The position numbers were made by a program, and so were the translations under genes. A stretch of DNA of 64,000 nt from the NCBI GenBank assembly GCA_030848705.1, contig CM061244.1, positions 108,831,111 through 108,895,110 of the forward strand. The letters run 5' to 3'. The notes under the pieces were generated by a model. It was not told the DNA's origin, ran no database searches, and was given only the letters and a program-made list of their open reading frames with translations. This document shows positions 48,418 to 59,866 of this stretch, piece after piece. This DNA comes from Heracleum sosnowskyi. Its lineage: Eukaryota; Streptophyta; Magnoliopsida; Apiales; Apiaceae. Position 1 is the first letter of the stretch. The number at the start of each line of letters is the position of its first letter.

Positions 48418-49779
48418 AGATACCGGTTAGATTCAAACTCTATACATGATAGATTTTATGCTCATGGTTCTTTGCATGTGTTAACTGTTATTTGTACCAG
48501 TATGTTAAAATCTGATAGTAAACTCTGATAGTAAACTCTATTAGTAATATAGTGTCAGTCATACTCTGTCAGTTAAAGTCTGATGTCAAACTCTGATTGT
48601 GATTTTTGTCTGAAACACATGGACCGATGAAGAAATTTGTATGAAGCATGATTTTCAGTAAGTAATCATGAATCCTTTTAAGTAATATAAATTCTGATTT
48701 CAAAATGTACAGAAATTTTACACAGCATGATACTGTCTCTATATTTATAGCATCTCTTAGTTTATTGATCCTATACGATGAGTCTGTATTAGCTGTTTGC
48801 ATTTTCTCTCATAAATTAATTGTATTAACTGATGAAAAGTCTAAACTCTGAAAATTAGTTACAAATATTTCACCCTCAAATCAAAAGATGCCAAAAAGAG
48901 CACAAATTCCTTTGAGATCATGTTGTGCCTAGGAAGATCCAGGAACTTATTGTATGAAATAAGGGCTAAAATCTTTGATTTTTGGTGACTAGTGCCAACC
49001 ACTGATTACTGAAAAAAAAAAATTAAAAAAAAATTATATATATAAAGGGGGTGAAAATAAAAGATATATCCAAATGAAAGGATATCATAATACAGAGTTT
49101 AGATATAAAAATCAGATTTTATTTTATATGAGAGTTTGAGCAACCAGTTTTTACTGCTTTAGTTTGTGGATTTTATGCACTTTGAGATGATCTAAATATG
49201 TATATTCAGTAAACTCTGTTATTCACACACAAAAATACTCACACCTGTCCAGTTTGTGAAAAGAGTTTATTTATAAAGGAGGAGGATTGGTAAACACTGA
49301 TGAAATGTGTACTCTACGCTGAGGTAATTTTATTTTAATCTCTGATGATTAAAATTAATTATTTGTTTCAGACAGTTAACAATTTTGAGAAAACATTCTT
49401 GAAAATAAAAGAGTATGATTGGTAACGGTTCTAATTTGTATTAAACAGAGGAGAGAGGTTGAGTGTCTAGAAAAGTGTAAAAGGCGGTAATTATTGATGT
49501 TTTTACTGCGCATGCGCATTGGAAACTGTCAATTACTGTTGTTAGTCATTGCATGTGTGCCACGTGTCCCACTCACACGTTTTACGGAGTAAGACAGTTG
49601 TGTGTATTGATTAGAAACTGTTCAGTTTTTAATTAATTCTTTTGTATTAATATCCAATACACAAACTCATTTGAACTTTTCACAACTTATTCCAATTCAC
49701 ACATTTTCACAAACACTTTTACTGCAAACACTCTCAAAAATTTTCTAAGTCATTCTCTGATTATTTCTAAATCGTTCTA
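48418..49779 (+). other. Non-coding spacer between pol and the post-pol ORF, copy 2
   Basis: About 1.36 kb, roughly 500 bases longer than in copy 1. The extra part (about 49240-49690) has no match in copy 1 and contains a GC-richer stretch with TGCGCATGCGCA near 49508 and CACACGTTTTACGG near 49575. The rest is collinear with 2926-3786. AAACTCTG copies lie near 48521, 48584, 48843 and 49210. Confidence 0.7.
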
Positions 49780-52700
49780 ATGGCTTCTACTGCTTTTGTA
49801 TCCTCTGATCTTGAATTTGTTCCTAACAACTATGCTGCTCCATTGGCTAATGAGAACGCACCGGAGGCGTTTCATCTGATGCAGAATTTTCTTGCCCAAT
49901 CTCCAATCGGGCGAGCTCTTGTAGAACCAGAGAAGCTTTCTGGATTACAAATTAAAAGCTTCTGGGAGACTGGTGTCTATGATGATGGTGGTGAATCAGG
50001 AACACCATCCATTATTTTCGAGTTTCAAGAAACAGAGTATTTTATTACTCCTGGTACAGTTCGTGTAGCTATGGGCTTTGGTGAGCATACTGCTTACACC
50101 ATTGCTGTTGGTGATGCTGATTTGGTAAGGATGATGAAGAAGATAGGATACAGTGGGTCTTTGGCTAAGATAGGTCAGCTGAAGCGACCGTTCTTGAAGA
50201 AGGAGTGGAGCTTTTTCTTCGATTACATTACAAGAACGTTCGGAAAGAAGTGCACCAACTGGGATGCAATACCCACTGATAGTCTGCAAATTGGGTATTC
50301 TTTACTTTATGGTACTCATTTTGATTTTGCTAGATTAGTTTTAACTAATTTAGGTGAGAAAATGACTGAAAACAGAAGGGTAGTTTACTTTGCTCGTTTT
50401 TGTCAGATTTTATTTTCTGTTTGTGTTAATGGGGTAGATATTATTGATAATGATATTATTCCTTGTTTTAAACTGCACAAAAGAGTATTCTCTGATCTTA
50501 TTAACAAGGATGTCAAGAAGGGTAATCTAGGTGATTTCTTATTACATGAGTTGGTTCAACAGTTTTTGATCAATTCTACCCAAACACAATCTGAAACTCA
50601 ACCACAACCACAATCTGAACCACAACCTGAACCTCTAGATACTGTTCTTCCCAATAAACCAAAATCTAGTGGTAGAACTAAGCATATGGGTTCTAAGCCA
50701 GCTAGGATTTCTAAATCATCAGTTGATATTGGGGTGTCAACATCTGCTGGAACTTCAAGGAAGAAAAGAAGGGCAAATAGGCCATCTTTTGCTGACAATG
50801 AGATTTCACATCAGAAAAGAAGAAAGTTGGTTGCTGATTATCTTTTTGAGGAGTTGGATGTTTCTGATCCAAATATTGAAGCTGAAAATGTTGAAAATGT
50901 TGATGCTACAAATGTTGAAGCTCCTGAAGTAGTTCCTGAAGATGTCTTTGATGCTGCTCATGCAAATACTGATGATATGGTTGAGATGCCTTTGGAAGAA
51001 ACTTTCTTTGTTGATATTGAAAAAGAACTTTAAGCACATCCTAGTATCAGTGTTTGTGATACTGAGGATGTGGCAGCTGATCAACCCACCCAAATTCTAG
51101 ATGAGTCTCTTGCAACTCATACAGAGATTCTCTCTGTCAATAATTCAATTCCTGAAATGAGTGAGGAGGTTGATCAGGTAATTGAAGCTGCTGTCGAGGT
51201 GATAAATGCAGATACAGCAGAGGATATGGTTAAGACTGTTCCTGAAGAAATAGAGGTTTTTGTAAATGTAAACTCTGAGAATGTTGAAGCTGTTGCAGAG
51301 CAAGTTCTTGAAGAAGCTGCACAGATAAATACTGAAGCTACTGCAGAGAATGCATTTGAAGAAGCTGCAGAGCCTATCCAAGACAATGTTGATGCAGATG
51401 ATAATCAAAATTCTGAACATTCTCTTCATGCAAACTCTGGGATGAATGCTGCACTTTCAGACTCTGATGAGTCTATGCCTTTTCTAAGAGATCCTACAGC
51501 AGAGTCTATCAAAGCAAATCACAATGCCACTGAAGATCATTTCAGGGAAATGCATTATGCTAATTGGTCAGGAGAAGACTACATTTTCTCTACTCAAAGG
51601 GCTGCTGATTTTGTACATAAGACTGCTACAGAGATTACTAATCCTGAGTTATTATCACATTTTAAGGCGACCATTGTTCAAGTTAAATCATTGCACAACC
51701 GCTTTGATGAGACTCACAAGGTTGTTCTTGGATTGAGTAATGATATTGCTCTTAAGGAGTTAGCACTAAAGAAAGATAGAGCTCAATTTACATCTATGGT
51801 AAAGGATCAAGAAGAGATTAAGCAGAGGCTAACAAGGGTTGAGAGCAATCAAGCTGACATATCTACTAAGATTGACTCTATTGCTGCATCACTTGAGTTG
51901 CTGACATCAGTTTTTATTCCTGATAATGTCAAAAAGGGGGAGAAGATACCTAAAGACAAATGCAGAAGGACTCCAACTTTGAGACTGAGGGATGATTCAA
52001 ATGATGGTGGAAGCAGGGAAACAGAGAAAAGGTCAAAGTCTTCTCAAGAGCAAGGGCGACTTAGGTCAAACTCTGCTAGACAGACAAACTCTGAAAGGTT
52101 AAACTCTGGTAGTCAATCTTCTTCAAGACTTAAAAGTCTAGTGATTTCATCAAATCCAACCACTGATGAAGAGATTGCTGCTAAGATTTTCATGGAAGAA
52201 CATGGTGGTGAAGCCACAGTTGAAGATATAGATGCTGAGATGAAGCTTCTTGATAAAGAACACCAGAAAAAGATTGAAGCTGGTACTTATAAGAAGAAAT
52301 CAGTAAAGGCTCCTAGAAAGAAAGAAATTGGAATTTCTATCAAAGAAAATTCTCAACAGAGTATACAATACACAAGGAGGCCTGTGATTGCAAACACTGA
52401 CAAAGGAAAAGGCAAATTGATTGAAGAGCCTGAGTTATCAAAGAAAGCTTATTCAACCTCTGACATGGCTCATGTTGAATCAAGATCTAATAAATCAACC
52501 ACTGACGTTGCTCAAGTTGATGATTCTGTTAAAGTTGTGACAACCTCTGACACTGCTCAAGTTGTACAAACTCAATTAATATCTCCACAACTCCAAGGTA
52601 CTTTTCGAAGATCATCTAAAGATGAAACTCTGAAGCCAGGAAATGTGAACATTTTACAAAGCAGAACTGTAATGGGAAAAGAATCTTATGATAGATCTGG

Positions 52701-53358
52701 CTTGGGTTCACATAGAGAGAAAAGAGTGAATAACAGTCCTTTAGATCATACATCACTGGCAGAATCTGGTGTTGGGGTAACTCAAGAAAACCTTGACAAG
52801 TTAGAGTCTGTTCAGATGATTTATCACAGAGGAATCAAAAAGGAGTTTCTGTTATATTTTATGGCTGATGGATGAGTTTATAGAGTTGGAGAAGCTGATA
52901 TTCATCTAAAACTATGGGAAGAGCTGGAGTATGTTTTATATCTGCTAAGAGTGAAAAATCAAAGTACTCACAATGCTGCTCAAGTTTTAAGAGAGAGAAT
53001 GATGAAGTCTAAAGTCTTGTGTGGAGCCAGAATTTCAAGTGCTTATGTTCCTAAGTATAGAGATTCTCATGGAAAGCTTGTAGAGATGAAAAGGAACAGT
53101 GCTAAATTCAATACAGTACTTGGAATTAAAGTGTTGGAATTTAACTTGGAGTCAGACAAGTCTTATTTTATCAGGCTAGGGAATGAGATGAGGAGAAATA
53201 GCATCTATTCTCTGAGAGCTGCTATCTATCAGACTGGAGAGAGTGATCAAGAATTGAAGGAATTGAAGAAAATCATGGTAGATGAGCTAGAAAAGGCTGA
53301 AAGAAGACTACTCATTGATTATCTCAGAACAGTGCCTGACATTGAAGAGATTAAGTAA
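49780..53358 (+). pseudogene. Post-pol ORF of SIRE-type copy 2, two premature stops
   Basis: One frame runs from ATG 49780 to TAA 53356-53358, 1193 codons, broken only by TAA 51031-51033 (Glu GAA in copy 1) and TGA 52873-52875 (Arg AGA in copy 1). It has the same plan as 3787-7484: an N-terminal globular region (LEFVPNNYAAPL to FSDLINKDVKKG), a Gln/Pro stretch, a basic cluster (RKKRRANRPS), an acidic low-complexity middle, a coiled coil around 51700-51910 and a conserved C-terminal region. There is no signal peptide or membrane span. The two copies keep the same domain pattern while the acidic middle drifts, which suggests past selection on the ends. Confidence 0.88.
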
Positions 53359-53493
53359 AGTCTGACTGTAAGTTTTTTAAAGTTTTCTGTTCTAAGTTAA
53401 AGTTAAACTCTGATTATATTTAAACACTGCATTTGTTATATGTTTTGACATCATCAATTATCTATTAACTTGTACATCTTTATTATGCACAAG

Positions 53494-53504
53494 TTGGGGG
53501 AGAT
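53494..53504 (+). other. Polypurine tract of copy 2
   Basis: TTGGGGGAGAT directly before the 3' LTR, identical to copy 1. Confidence 0.92.
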
Positions 53505-54001
53505 TGTTAGATATAATTGCTAATGATTGTTTTATCAGTGTTTAAGTATCAGGTACTCATCAGAGTTTACTGGAAGCCAGTCAGAGTTTATTAAAGTCTG
53601 ACGGGGAGAAAAGTTTACTTTAGCTGTCGGTGCTGATATAAAGATTCTAGAAGCAATATATCTTGAAGATGGAAAGAAGCAAGATATATTGAGACAGTTA
53701 AGGAAACGGAACAGAAGACAGAAGCAATCCTAATTTGATATAAATTGTATAGCTAATTTATAGGAATATCAATTAGAGATTGATTCTATGTAGCTGTGTA
53801 CTATATAAACACAGATAGATTAACCCTAAAAGGGAAGTGAATACTGAATACATTATTCTTGTAACCTAGCAGCTCTCTGTGATTCTTTAACATCACTGAG
53901 AGAAGAATTATATATATAATTCAGTTGTTGATTCGGAAAAAGTGTTCTCAATTGTTATTATCATACTTATATTGATTATATATTGTGTATTCGGCCTAAC
54001 A
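53505..54001 (+). repeat. 3' LTR of SIRE-type copy 2 (497 bp)
   Basis: It is the same length as the 5' LTR and differs from it at about seven sites. It is followed by the TTATA target duplication. Confidence 0.96.
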
Positions 54002-54940
54002 TTATATAATAGACGAAACATTAAAAGTTTGGTCGGTCGGTATGGTACGTTGTGATTTTACTTAATTGCTCTTAACTGTATTTCGTATTTTTACTTAATT
54101 AACCTTACTTATTTATAGAAATATATTATTAAATAATAATATTACCTATTTATAACCAATTACCTTTTTCTCCTAAAATACATTATTTTTTCTAAAAAAT
54201 TCCCCTGCTTTTTCAAACATATCACGGACAATTACTTTTTTAACTAAAATATGTTAGTTTTTCTACTTTTCCTTACTAAAACTCCTCATTTTCCAAAAAT
54301 ATCACGGACACACCTTTAGTTATTTATTTTTAAACCTATAATATTATAATTATTTTTTAAAAGTTTACCTATTTTAACATGTATACTTATTTTTCTTAAC
54401 AAATGCAATCACTAAGAATATTAAAATATAAATAATCAAATACCTATTTATAACCAATTACTTTTTCAGCTAAAAGACATTATAGATTTTTTCTAACAAA
54501 ATCCCTCCTTTTCTAAATATATCACGAGAAATTGTCTTTTTTAATTTACTTTTTCTATTTTTCTCACTTAAATTCATTTTTTCCCCAAAAATATCAGAGG
54601 AAACCCTTTACTTATTTATTTTAAAACGTATTTAAATATTTTTAATTATTAAATTTTAAAACCTCATTTTCCAAAAATATCACGGGCATTTACCTTTTTA
54701 AATTAAATATATGTTACATTTTTTATTTTTTCTTACTAAAACCCCTAATTTTCCAAAAATATAACGGACAAACCATTACTTATTATTTTAAAATCTGATA
54801 TAATGTTTTTAATTAATTAAAAGTATTTAGCTATTTTAACATGCCTACTTATTTTTTTAACAAATACAATTAATAAAATATTAAAAATATAATAATAAAA
54901 TAACAATTAACAATCTGTGCATCGCACGAGTTTTAAATTA

Positions 54941-54941
<1 letters not shown>

Positions 54942-54978
<37 letters not shown>
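54942..54978. repeat. (TA)n microsatellite
   Basis: About 18 TA units directly at the end of the Helitron, in the typical AT insertion context. Confidence 0.9.
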
Positions 54979-54981
<3 letters not shown>

Positions 54982-55216
54982 CGTAAATGTTGTATGTATG
55001 TATAAGTATTCATATTAATTTGCAGCATTTAATAATATGTAATAAATATATATGTATAAGTATGTATATTAATTTTGTAGCATTTAATAATATGTAATAA
55101 ATTTATTGTTGTTAAAATACCAAAATAACCCTAAAAATGTATAGTATAAGGAAGGGTAAAATTGTCCATTGGATTTAAATTGCTTAACCGAACCCCTTGT
55201 TGTTGTATTATATCTA

Positions 55217-56310
55217 CTAGCCTATAACCCGTGCAAGGCACGAGCCTTAAAAAATAATAAACTAAAAAATTTAATGTGAAAGAAAAATATTAAAATTAAA
55301 GTACAAATTAATATGATAAATTATAAAATGAGAAACTTAAATATTAATTGGCACATAAAAAATATAAAAAAATACAGATGGGGCTGAGGAAGATAAATGA
55401 GGTATTATTAATATTATTTTATAATATAAAATAATATTAATAATAAGGACAGATAAAAAATCTAACATGTTTTAATTAAAAAAAGTAATTGCTGGTGATA
55501 TTTTTAGAAGTATTTTAATTATATTAATTGTATTTATTAAAAAAATACGTTGACATGTTAAAATAAGTAAGTTTTTTTAATAAGGACAAATAGAAAAGCT
55601 AATATGTTTTAATTAAAAAAATAACTGTCCGTAATATTTTTAGATGTGTTTTAATTATATTAATTGCATTTGTTAAAAAAATAAGTTCACTTGTTAAAAT
55701 GGGTAAATTTTTTGAAATAATTAAAAATATTAAAATAGGTTTTAAAATATATAAATATGGGTTGCACTTTATATTTTTGGAAAAGAGAGATTTTAGTGAT
55801 AACAAATATAAAAGGTAATATCTTTTAATTTAAAGGTAATTGTCCGTGATAGTTTTAGAAAAGAAATAGATTTTTTTTATAAAAGTAGATTTTTTTAGAA
55901 AAAAATGTTTTAACTATAAATGACAATCAGCTAGTTACTATTTTTATATTATTTTATTATTTATTAAATAGAGTATTAAAATAGGTTTTAAAATAAATAC
56001 GTAAGGATTGCACCTCATATTTTTGAAAAATAAAGATTTTAGTGATAACAAATATAAAAGATAATATATTTTAATTTAAAGGTAATTGTCGTGATATTTT
56101 TGGAAAAAAAGTAGATTTTGTTAGAATTTTTTTAATTATAAAAGGCAATCAGATAGTTATTATTTTTATATTATTTTATTATTTATTAAATAGAGTATTA
56201 AAATAGGTTTTAAAATAATTAAGTAAGGATTGCATCTCATATTTTCGGAAAACAGAGATTTTAGTGATAACAAATATAAAAGTTAATATATTTTAATTTA
56301 AAGATAATTA
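55217..56310 (-). mobile_element. Non-autonomous Helitron, minus strand, inverted relative of 54002-54941
   Basis: ACTAG at 55216-55220 (CTAGT on the minus strand) and the imperfect stem CGTGCAAGGCACG (about 55230-55242) form a minus-strand 3' end. The interior has three direct copies (around 55736, 55975 and 56193) of a block with ATTTTAGTGATAACAAATAT and TAATTGTC(C)GTGATA. The latter is the reverse complement of the ATCACGGACAATTA block in the plus-strand Helitron at 54002-54941. The 5' end is not defined. Non-coding. Confidence 0.6.
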
Positions 56311-56812
56311 TCATTAAAAATTTATACTAAAAAACTATGTTACTTTGAAAAATTTCCTAAGATTAATCTTAGGTTCTTTTTTCTCATATTAAAAAGACAC
56401 AATCACATACATGAATATGTAGGAATGTACAGGATAAAAAATTTGCATCGGAGAACTGAAGTTTAAAAGCTTACCTTGGTCTACGAATATAAAGGTGACT
56501 TTGAGAAGTTTGTGTTATATATACCGATTTAAAATTTTATGTGTAGGTTCGAACTCTTCTATTTTATAATTTTTATATATTTTCTTCTTTCAATAACTAT
56601 TCTATTTTTATTATATTTTATAATTTTGGAGACCTATTCTACTTCTAAATACAAACTCTTCTTCTCCGTAAATTAGAACATCTATTCTACTTCTAATATG
56701 TTAATTAATATTTTTTGATTTATTAGTATTTAAAATTCTACAAAATTAAAAAAATAAATTAAGACGATCTTAAAGGCGCCACCAACCTCCCACGTATCCT
56801 CATTTATATAAT

Positions 56813-57112
56813 GTTGTGTTTGGTTGGGGTGATTGAATGGAATGGAATGAAATGAGATTTAAAGTATAAAATAGTTAAATTCTCACAACTTTCATTTTTT
56901 AGCTTATTTCATTCTTAATTACCTACATTATAATTCAAACACCCAACTTTGAGATTGAATGCTTCATACTTAACTCATTCATTTTTTTAACAATTTTTAT
57001 CATAATAATTTTACATTATCTCATTTTTTTTCAAATCTTCCCTCCAACTTCCGTTACTTTCCTTTAATTTCATCCATTCCATTCAATTTCATTCATCTCA
57101 ACCAAACACAAC
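56813..57112. mobile_element. MITE, probably hAT type, 300 bp
   Basis: GTTGTGTTTGGTTG and its inverted partner (CAACCAAACACAAC) are perfect over 14 bases, and the imperfect inverted similarity continues through GAATGGAATGGAAT. The flanks TATATAAT and ATAAGTAT do not give a clean 8-bp duplication, so the superfamily is uncertain. Confidence 0.7.
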
Positions 57113-57755
57113 ATAAGTATATTGATGATTGTGTTTATTAACAGCAATATTATTAAGGGTATTTGTTTTTTAGTCCGTTATATTATTTTGTCAAGCATTT
57201 TCTGTGCAGTGTGTAATAGTATATCGTAGGTCAATTATTATGGGAATGTAATTATGCTAAAATCATGCTGTTTATTCAAAATAAGCAATCAATTGACTTT
57301 TTAAGTGGCTTAAATTGTGGGAAGTGTAGTTTACAACCTAGCAGCGAAGTGTGTTCTGCGATGTCTCATCTTCAACCTTTTCAAATAATTAGGCTGGTGA
57401 CCTATACATCTAGCCTCTAGGTGTGAGAAAAAGAAAACTCTACTAAAATTTTAATGCCAATTAATCATATATGAATTTATAAGTCAAATATAAACAGCAA
57501 ACTTTTGTGATGGTTATGGTACCGAAAGTAATGTTACGGAATTCAAAAATATTTCGGATAACATGGTATTATACATAATATATTTTAATTTCAGATGACA
57601 TGATATTATACATAATATATTTTAATTTGAGACGTACTTTATATTTTTATTAAAAAATTATCAATTAAACAGATATAAATTTGAGATAAATTTTGAAATA
57701 CACATTAGTTTAAGGCTCTCTCCCCAGGAATTAGGAAAGGTGCTAAACAGCCTAA

Positions 57756-58140
57756 GAGCATCTCCAACGGTGTTGACTAAAATCGTTAGCTAAAATAATA
57801 TAAAATGCTGATTATGTAAAATTTGCTGAACCTGTAAGATATTGTGTTCCAATGGAGTTGGCTATACTAGTTGGCTATATTTTAAAAATATAATGTTATT
57901 ATTATTTCAAGTTGTTAAAAATAGAATATATGATTTGAATATGGTAATAATTGATGTGGAGTTTTACTACAGGTCCATAGGGGTTCGACAAAAATAGCCA
58001 ACATGGAGAAGTTGGCTAAAATTTTAGCTAACAGTTTTATCCCATTGAAGCGGATTTTTTTTTACACATTATCTAAATTTTTTATTTATGGCAATCCACC
58101 TATGATTTTAGCTAAGGGTTCTCCACCATTGGAGATGCTC
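57756..58140. mobile_element. Harbinger-like MITE, 385 bp
   Basis: The ends GAGCATCTCCAACGGTG and inverted GAGCATCTCCAATGGTG match at 16 of 17 bases, with target duplication TAA at 57753-57755 and 58141-58143. GTTAGCTAAAAT-type subterminal repeats occur in both orientations. Same end family as the split MITE at 9259-15523. Confidence 0.85.
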
Positions 58141-58592
58141 TAATAATACAACCACTCGTTGATTACTAAAAAGTATACTCTCCCTCTCTCTAGCTTCTCT
58201 TTTCTTTCCCCCTCAATTCCTTTTCCTACGTTTTGCCCATTATTATACACCTACCGCATTTAAATTAGTACCCTCACATCATAGAAATTTTAACTTTAGA
58301 ATTGAAACAGAATTCAATGTATTAGGTGAATCTCATTTTCATAATAACTCTTTTTTTTTTGTCAAACCGATATAAGTTTTACAAAGTTAAACTAATTAAA
58401 CTTTAACTTACGATTTAATTTTGAAATCCAATCATAAACTCTGTTGTCTAGGTTAGTCCTTTCTTTGATTTTGAACTGTTCAACAACCTTAGTTGCCACT
58501 AATTGTGTATATATATATTATAGACTTGTGGCCTATAGGATTTACTTGATAAACATAAAGACTATATAAAGTTTGTAGAGTCTGGAGCAATA

Positions 58593-58904
58593 CTCCCTTT
58601 GTCCCATTGATTTATATATATCGGGGCTGGCACGGAAATCAAGAAAATATATTAAAAAGTGAGTAAAATTAGATGAAAAGTGGGTAAAGTGGTGGAACCT
58701 ATCAATATTTAATAATAGATTTGAGATAGTGGAGAAAAATAGTGGGTGTAATAGTGTTTTATATTATTATAGAATAGAGATAGTGCAGAAAGTAGTGGGT
58801 GTAATAGTGTTTTATATTATTAAAAGTTACTATTTTTGGAATGTATAGAAATGAGAGGGACATCCCAAAATAGAAAGTGTATAGAAATGAATGAGACAGA
58901 TGAG
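58593..58904. mobile_element. Stowaway-like MITE, 312 bp
   Basis: CTCCCTTTGTCCCATTGATT at the left and an imperfect inverted partner at the right (AATGAATGAGACAGATGAG), flanked by TA at 58591-58592 and 58905-58906. An inner segment, AGTGGGTGTAATAGTGTTTT, is duplicated. Confidence 0.75.
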
Positions 58905-58906
58905 TA

Positions 58907-59380
58907 TACATTAAGAGCAATGATAAAGTCTAGAGTTACCAAAAATTGGTCTCAAATGATACATATCAAATTTTAATTTGTGTACCCGTAAACTCATATG
59001 TATGCACGAAGAGCCGATTATTTTACGAAAATTATCCCAAATTAAATTTTGTAATTTATCATTTGAGAAGAATTTTAATTTTTTTTAAATACCTCTTTCA
59101 TTTCTCGTACATTAATATTACATGGCTCCTCTTGATTATAAAAAAAATTATTTGTGATAATAGAAACTACTCATACAAGCATAAATATGTGTGCTTATGC
59201 TACCGTTTACTCCTTAGAAGTAGCTAGCATTCTGATTTGTGAATGGTAAATTTGAAAAACAGAGCAACAGTGTCTAAAAGTCAATAGAAAAGTTAAACAA
59301 CATTTTTCCAAGTTAACTAGTCAGTCTAGTCTCACCAAATTACAAAACAGCCTACCTTCCAAAAGTCCCATTCAAACCCT
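58907..59380. other. 5' flank of the host gene
   Basis: AT-rich. It lies between the Stowaway-like MITE and the TATA box and is presumably the gene's upstream regulatory region. I see no recognisable element other than the TATA box listed separately. The open frame 58946-59227 is AT-driven and not convincing. Confidence 0.5.
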
Positions 59381-59390
59381 TATATAAATA
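59381..59390 (+). promoter_or_regulatory. TATA box of the host gene
   Basis: TATATAAATA in CCCTTATATAAATAAGC, 66 bases before the ATG at 59456. That leaves room for a leader of about 35-40 bases that is A/C-rich, as in many plant genes. Confidence 0.75.
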
Positions 59391-59455
59391 AGCACCCCAA
59401 ACAACTCGACAACAACTTTTCCATTTCTATCAAACACACCACAAACAAAGAAACA

Positions 59456-59866
59456 ATGAGCTCAAATTTGAGGTACAACAGAGTACGTGACCACCGGAGA
59501 TCATTCCACGGCACTTGCAAAGGCTTCCGATTAAACGCTAGAAGGTTTTCGGTTTATCGTCTTCGCGCAAAGTTCTACTATTTGTTCAAGATTTTAAGCG
59601 GACGGTGGCGCTCATGGTATAAACATGCACGAAATATATGCCATAGCCGGCCGAAGAAAGATAGTGCAAAGTTTGTTTCACAAAATGCCTACCCACGAGT
59701 GCAAAGTAGATTAAGATCATTCGGGCGTTCTAATTCTTTTTATTCGGAGGCCATTGCGGATTGCTTGGAGTTCATTAAAAGATCTTCTGTCGGAGTCGAT
59801 GATAATACTCGTGATCAAGAGGAGTACGCATTGGTTCAAGAAAAGTTTCATGTAACAAGAAGTTGA
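59456..59866 (+). CDS. Plant-specific small basic protein of unknown function, 136 residues
   Basis: Single exon, with ATG in the context AAACAATGAG and TGA at 59864-59866. The GC content and codon use stand out from the AT-rich surroundings. The N-terminal half is very basic, with the block RLNARRFSVYRLRAKFYYL and aromatic residues (FKILSGRWRSWYKHA). The C-terminal part has LRSFGRSNSFYSEAIADC followed by LEFIKRSS and an acidic tail. This two-block pattern matches uncharacterised short proteins I recall from other eudicots. No enzyme domain, signal peptide or clear membrane span is seen. The basic block could bind nucleic acid or membranes, but that is a guess. A TATA box lies 66 bases upstream. 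It is the only intact host gene in the window, flanked by MITEs upstream. Confidence 0.82.
   Translation: MSSNLRYNRVRDHRRSFHGTCKGFRLNARRFSVYRLRAKFYYLFKILSGRWRSWYKHARNICHSRPKKDSAKFVSQNAYPRVQSRLRSFGRSNSFYSEAIADCLEFIKRSSVGVDDNTRDQEEYALVQEKFHVTRS

Larger units (their letters stand above)
42156..54001 (+). mobile_element. Complete SIRE-type Ty1/copia element, copy 2 (11.8 kb)
   Basis: Two 497-bp LTRs, target duplication TTATA at 42151-42155 and 54002-54006, a tRNA-iMet primer site, gag, pol, a long post-pol ORF and a polypurine tract. Structurally it is intact, but gag has stops and a frameshift, pol one stop, and the post-pol ORF two stops. By eye the LTRs differ at seven positions (about 98.6 percent identity), so it is younger than its many lesions might suggest but older than the element at 22968-29904. 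Confidence 0.96.
37546..54941 (+). mobile_element. Non-autonomous Helitron split by a Helitron unit and a SIRE-type element
   Basis: The 5' end TCAATACTAT follows A (37545). The continuation TATAATAGACGAAACATTAAAAG resumes after 54001, and the 3' end has the stem GTGCATCGCAC (about 54918-54928) and then TTTTAAATTAG before T. The sister Helitron at 19179-20341 has the equivalent uninterrupted start. The element's own sequence is about 37546-37559, 42149-42155 and 54002-54941, roughly 960 bp. The interior holds direct repeats with AAAATATCACGGACA and CAATTACCTTTTTC. Confidence 0.55.
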
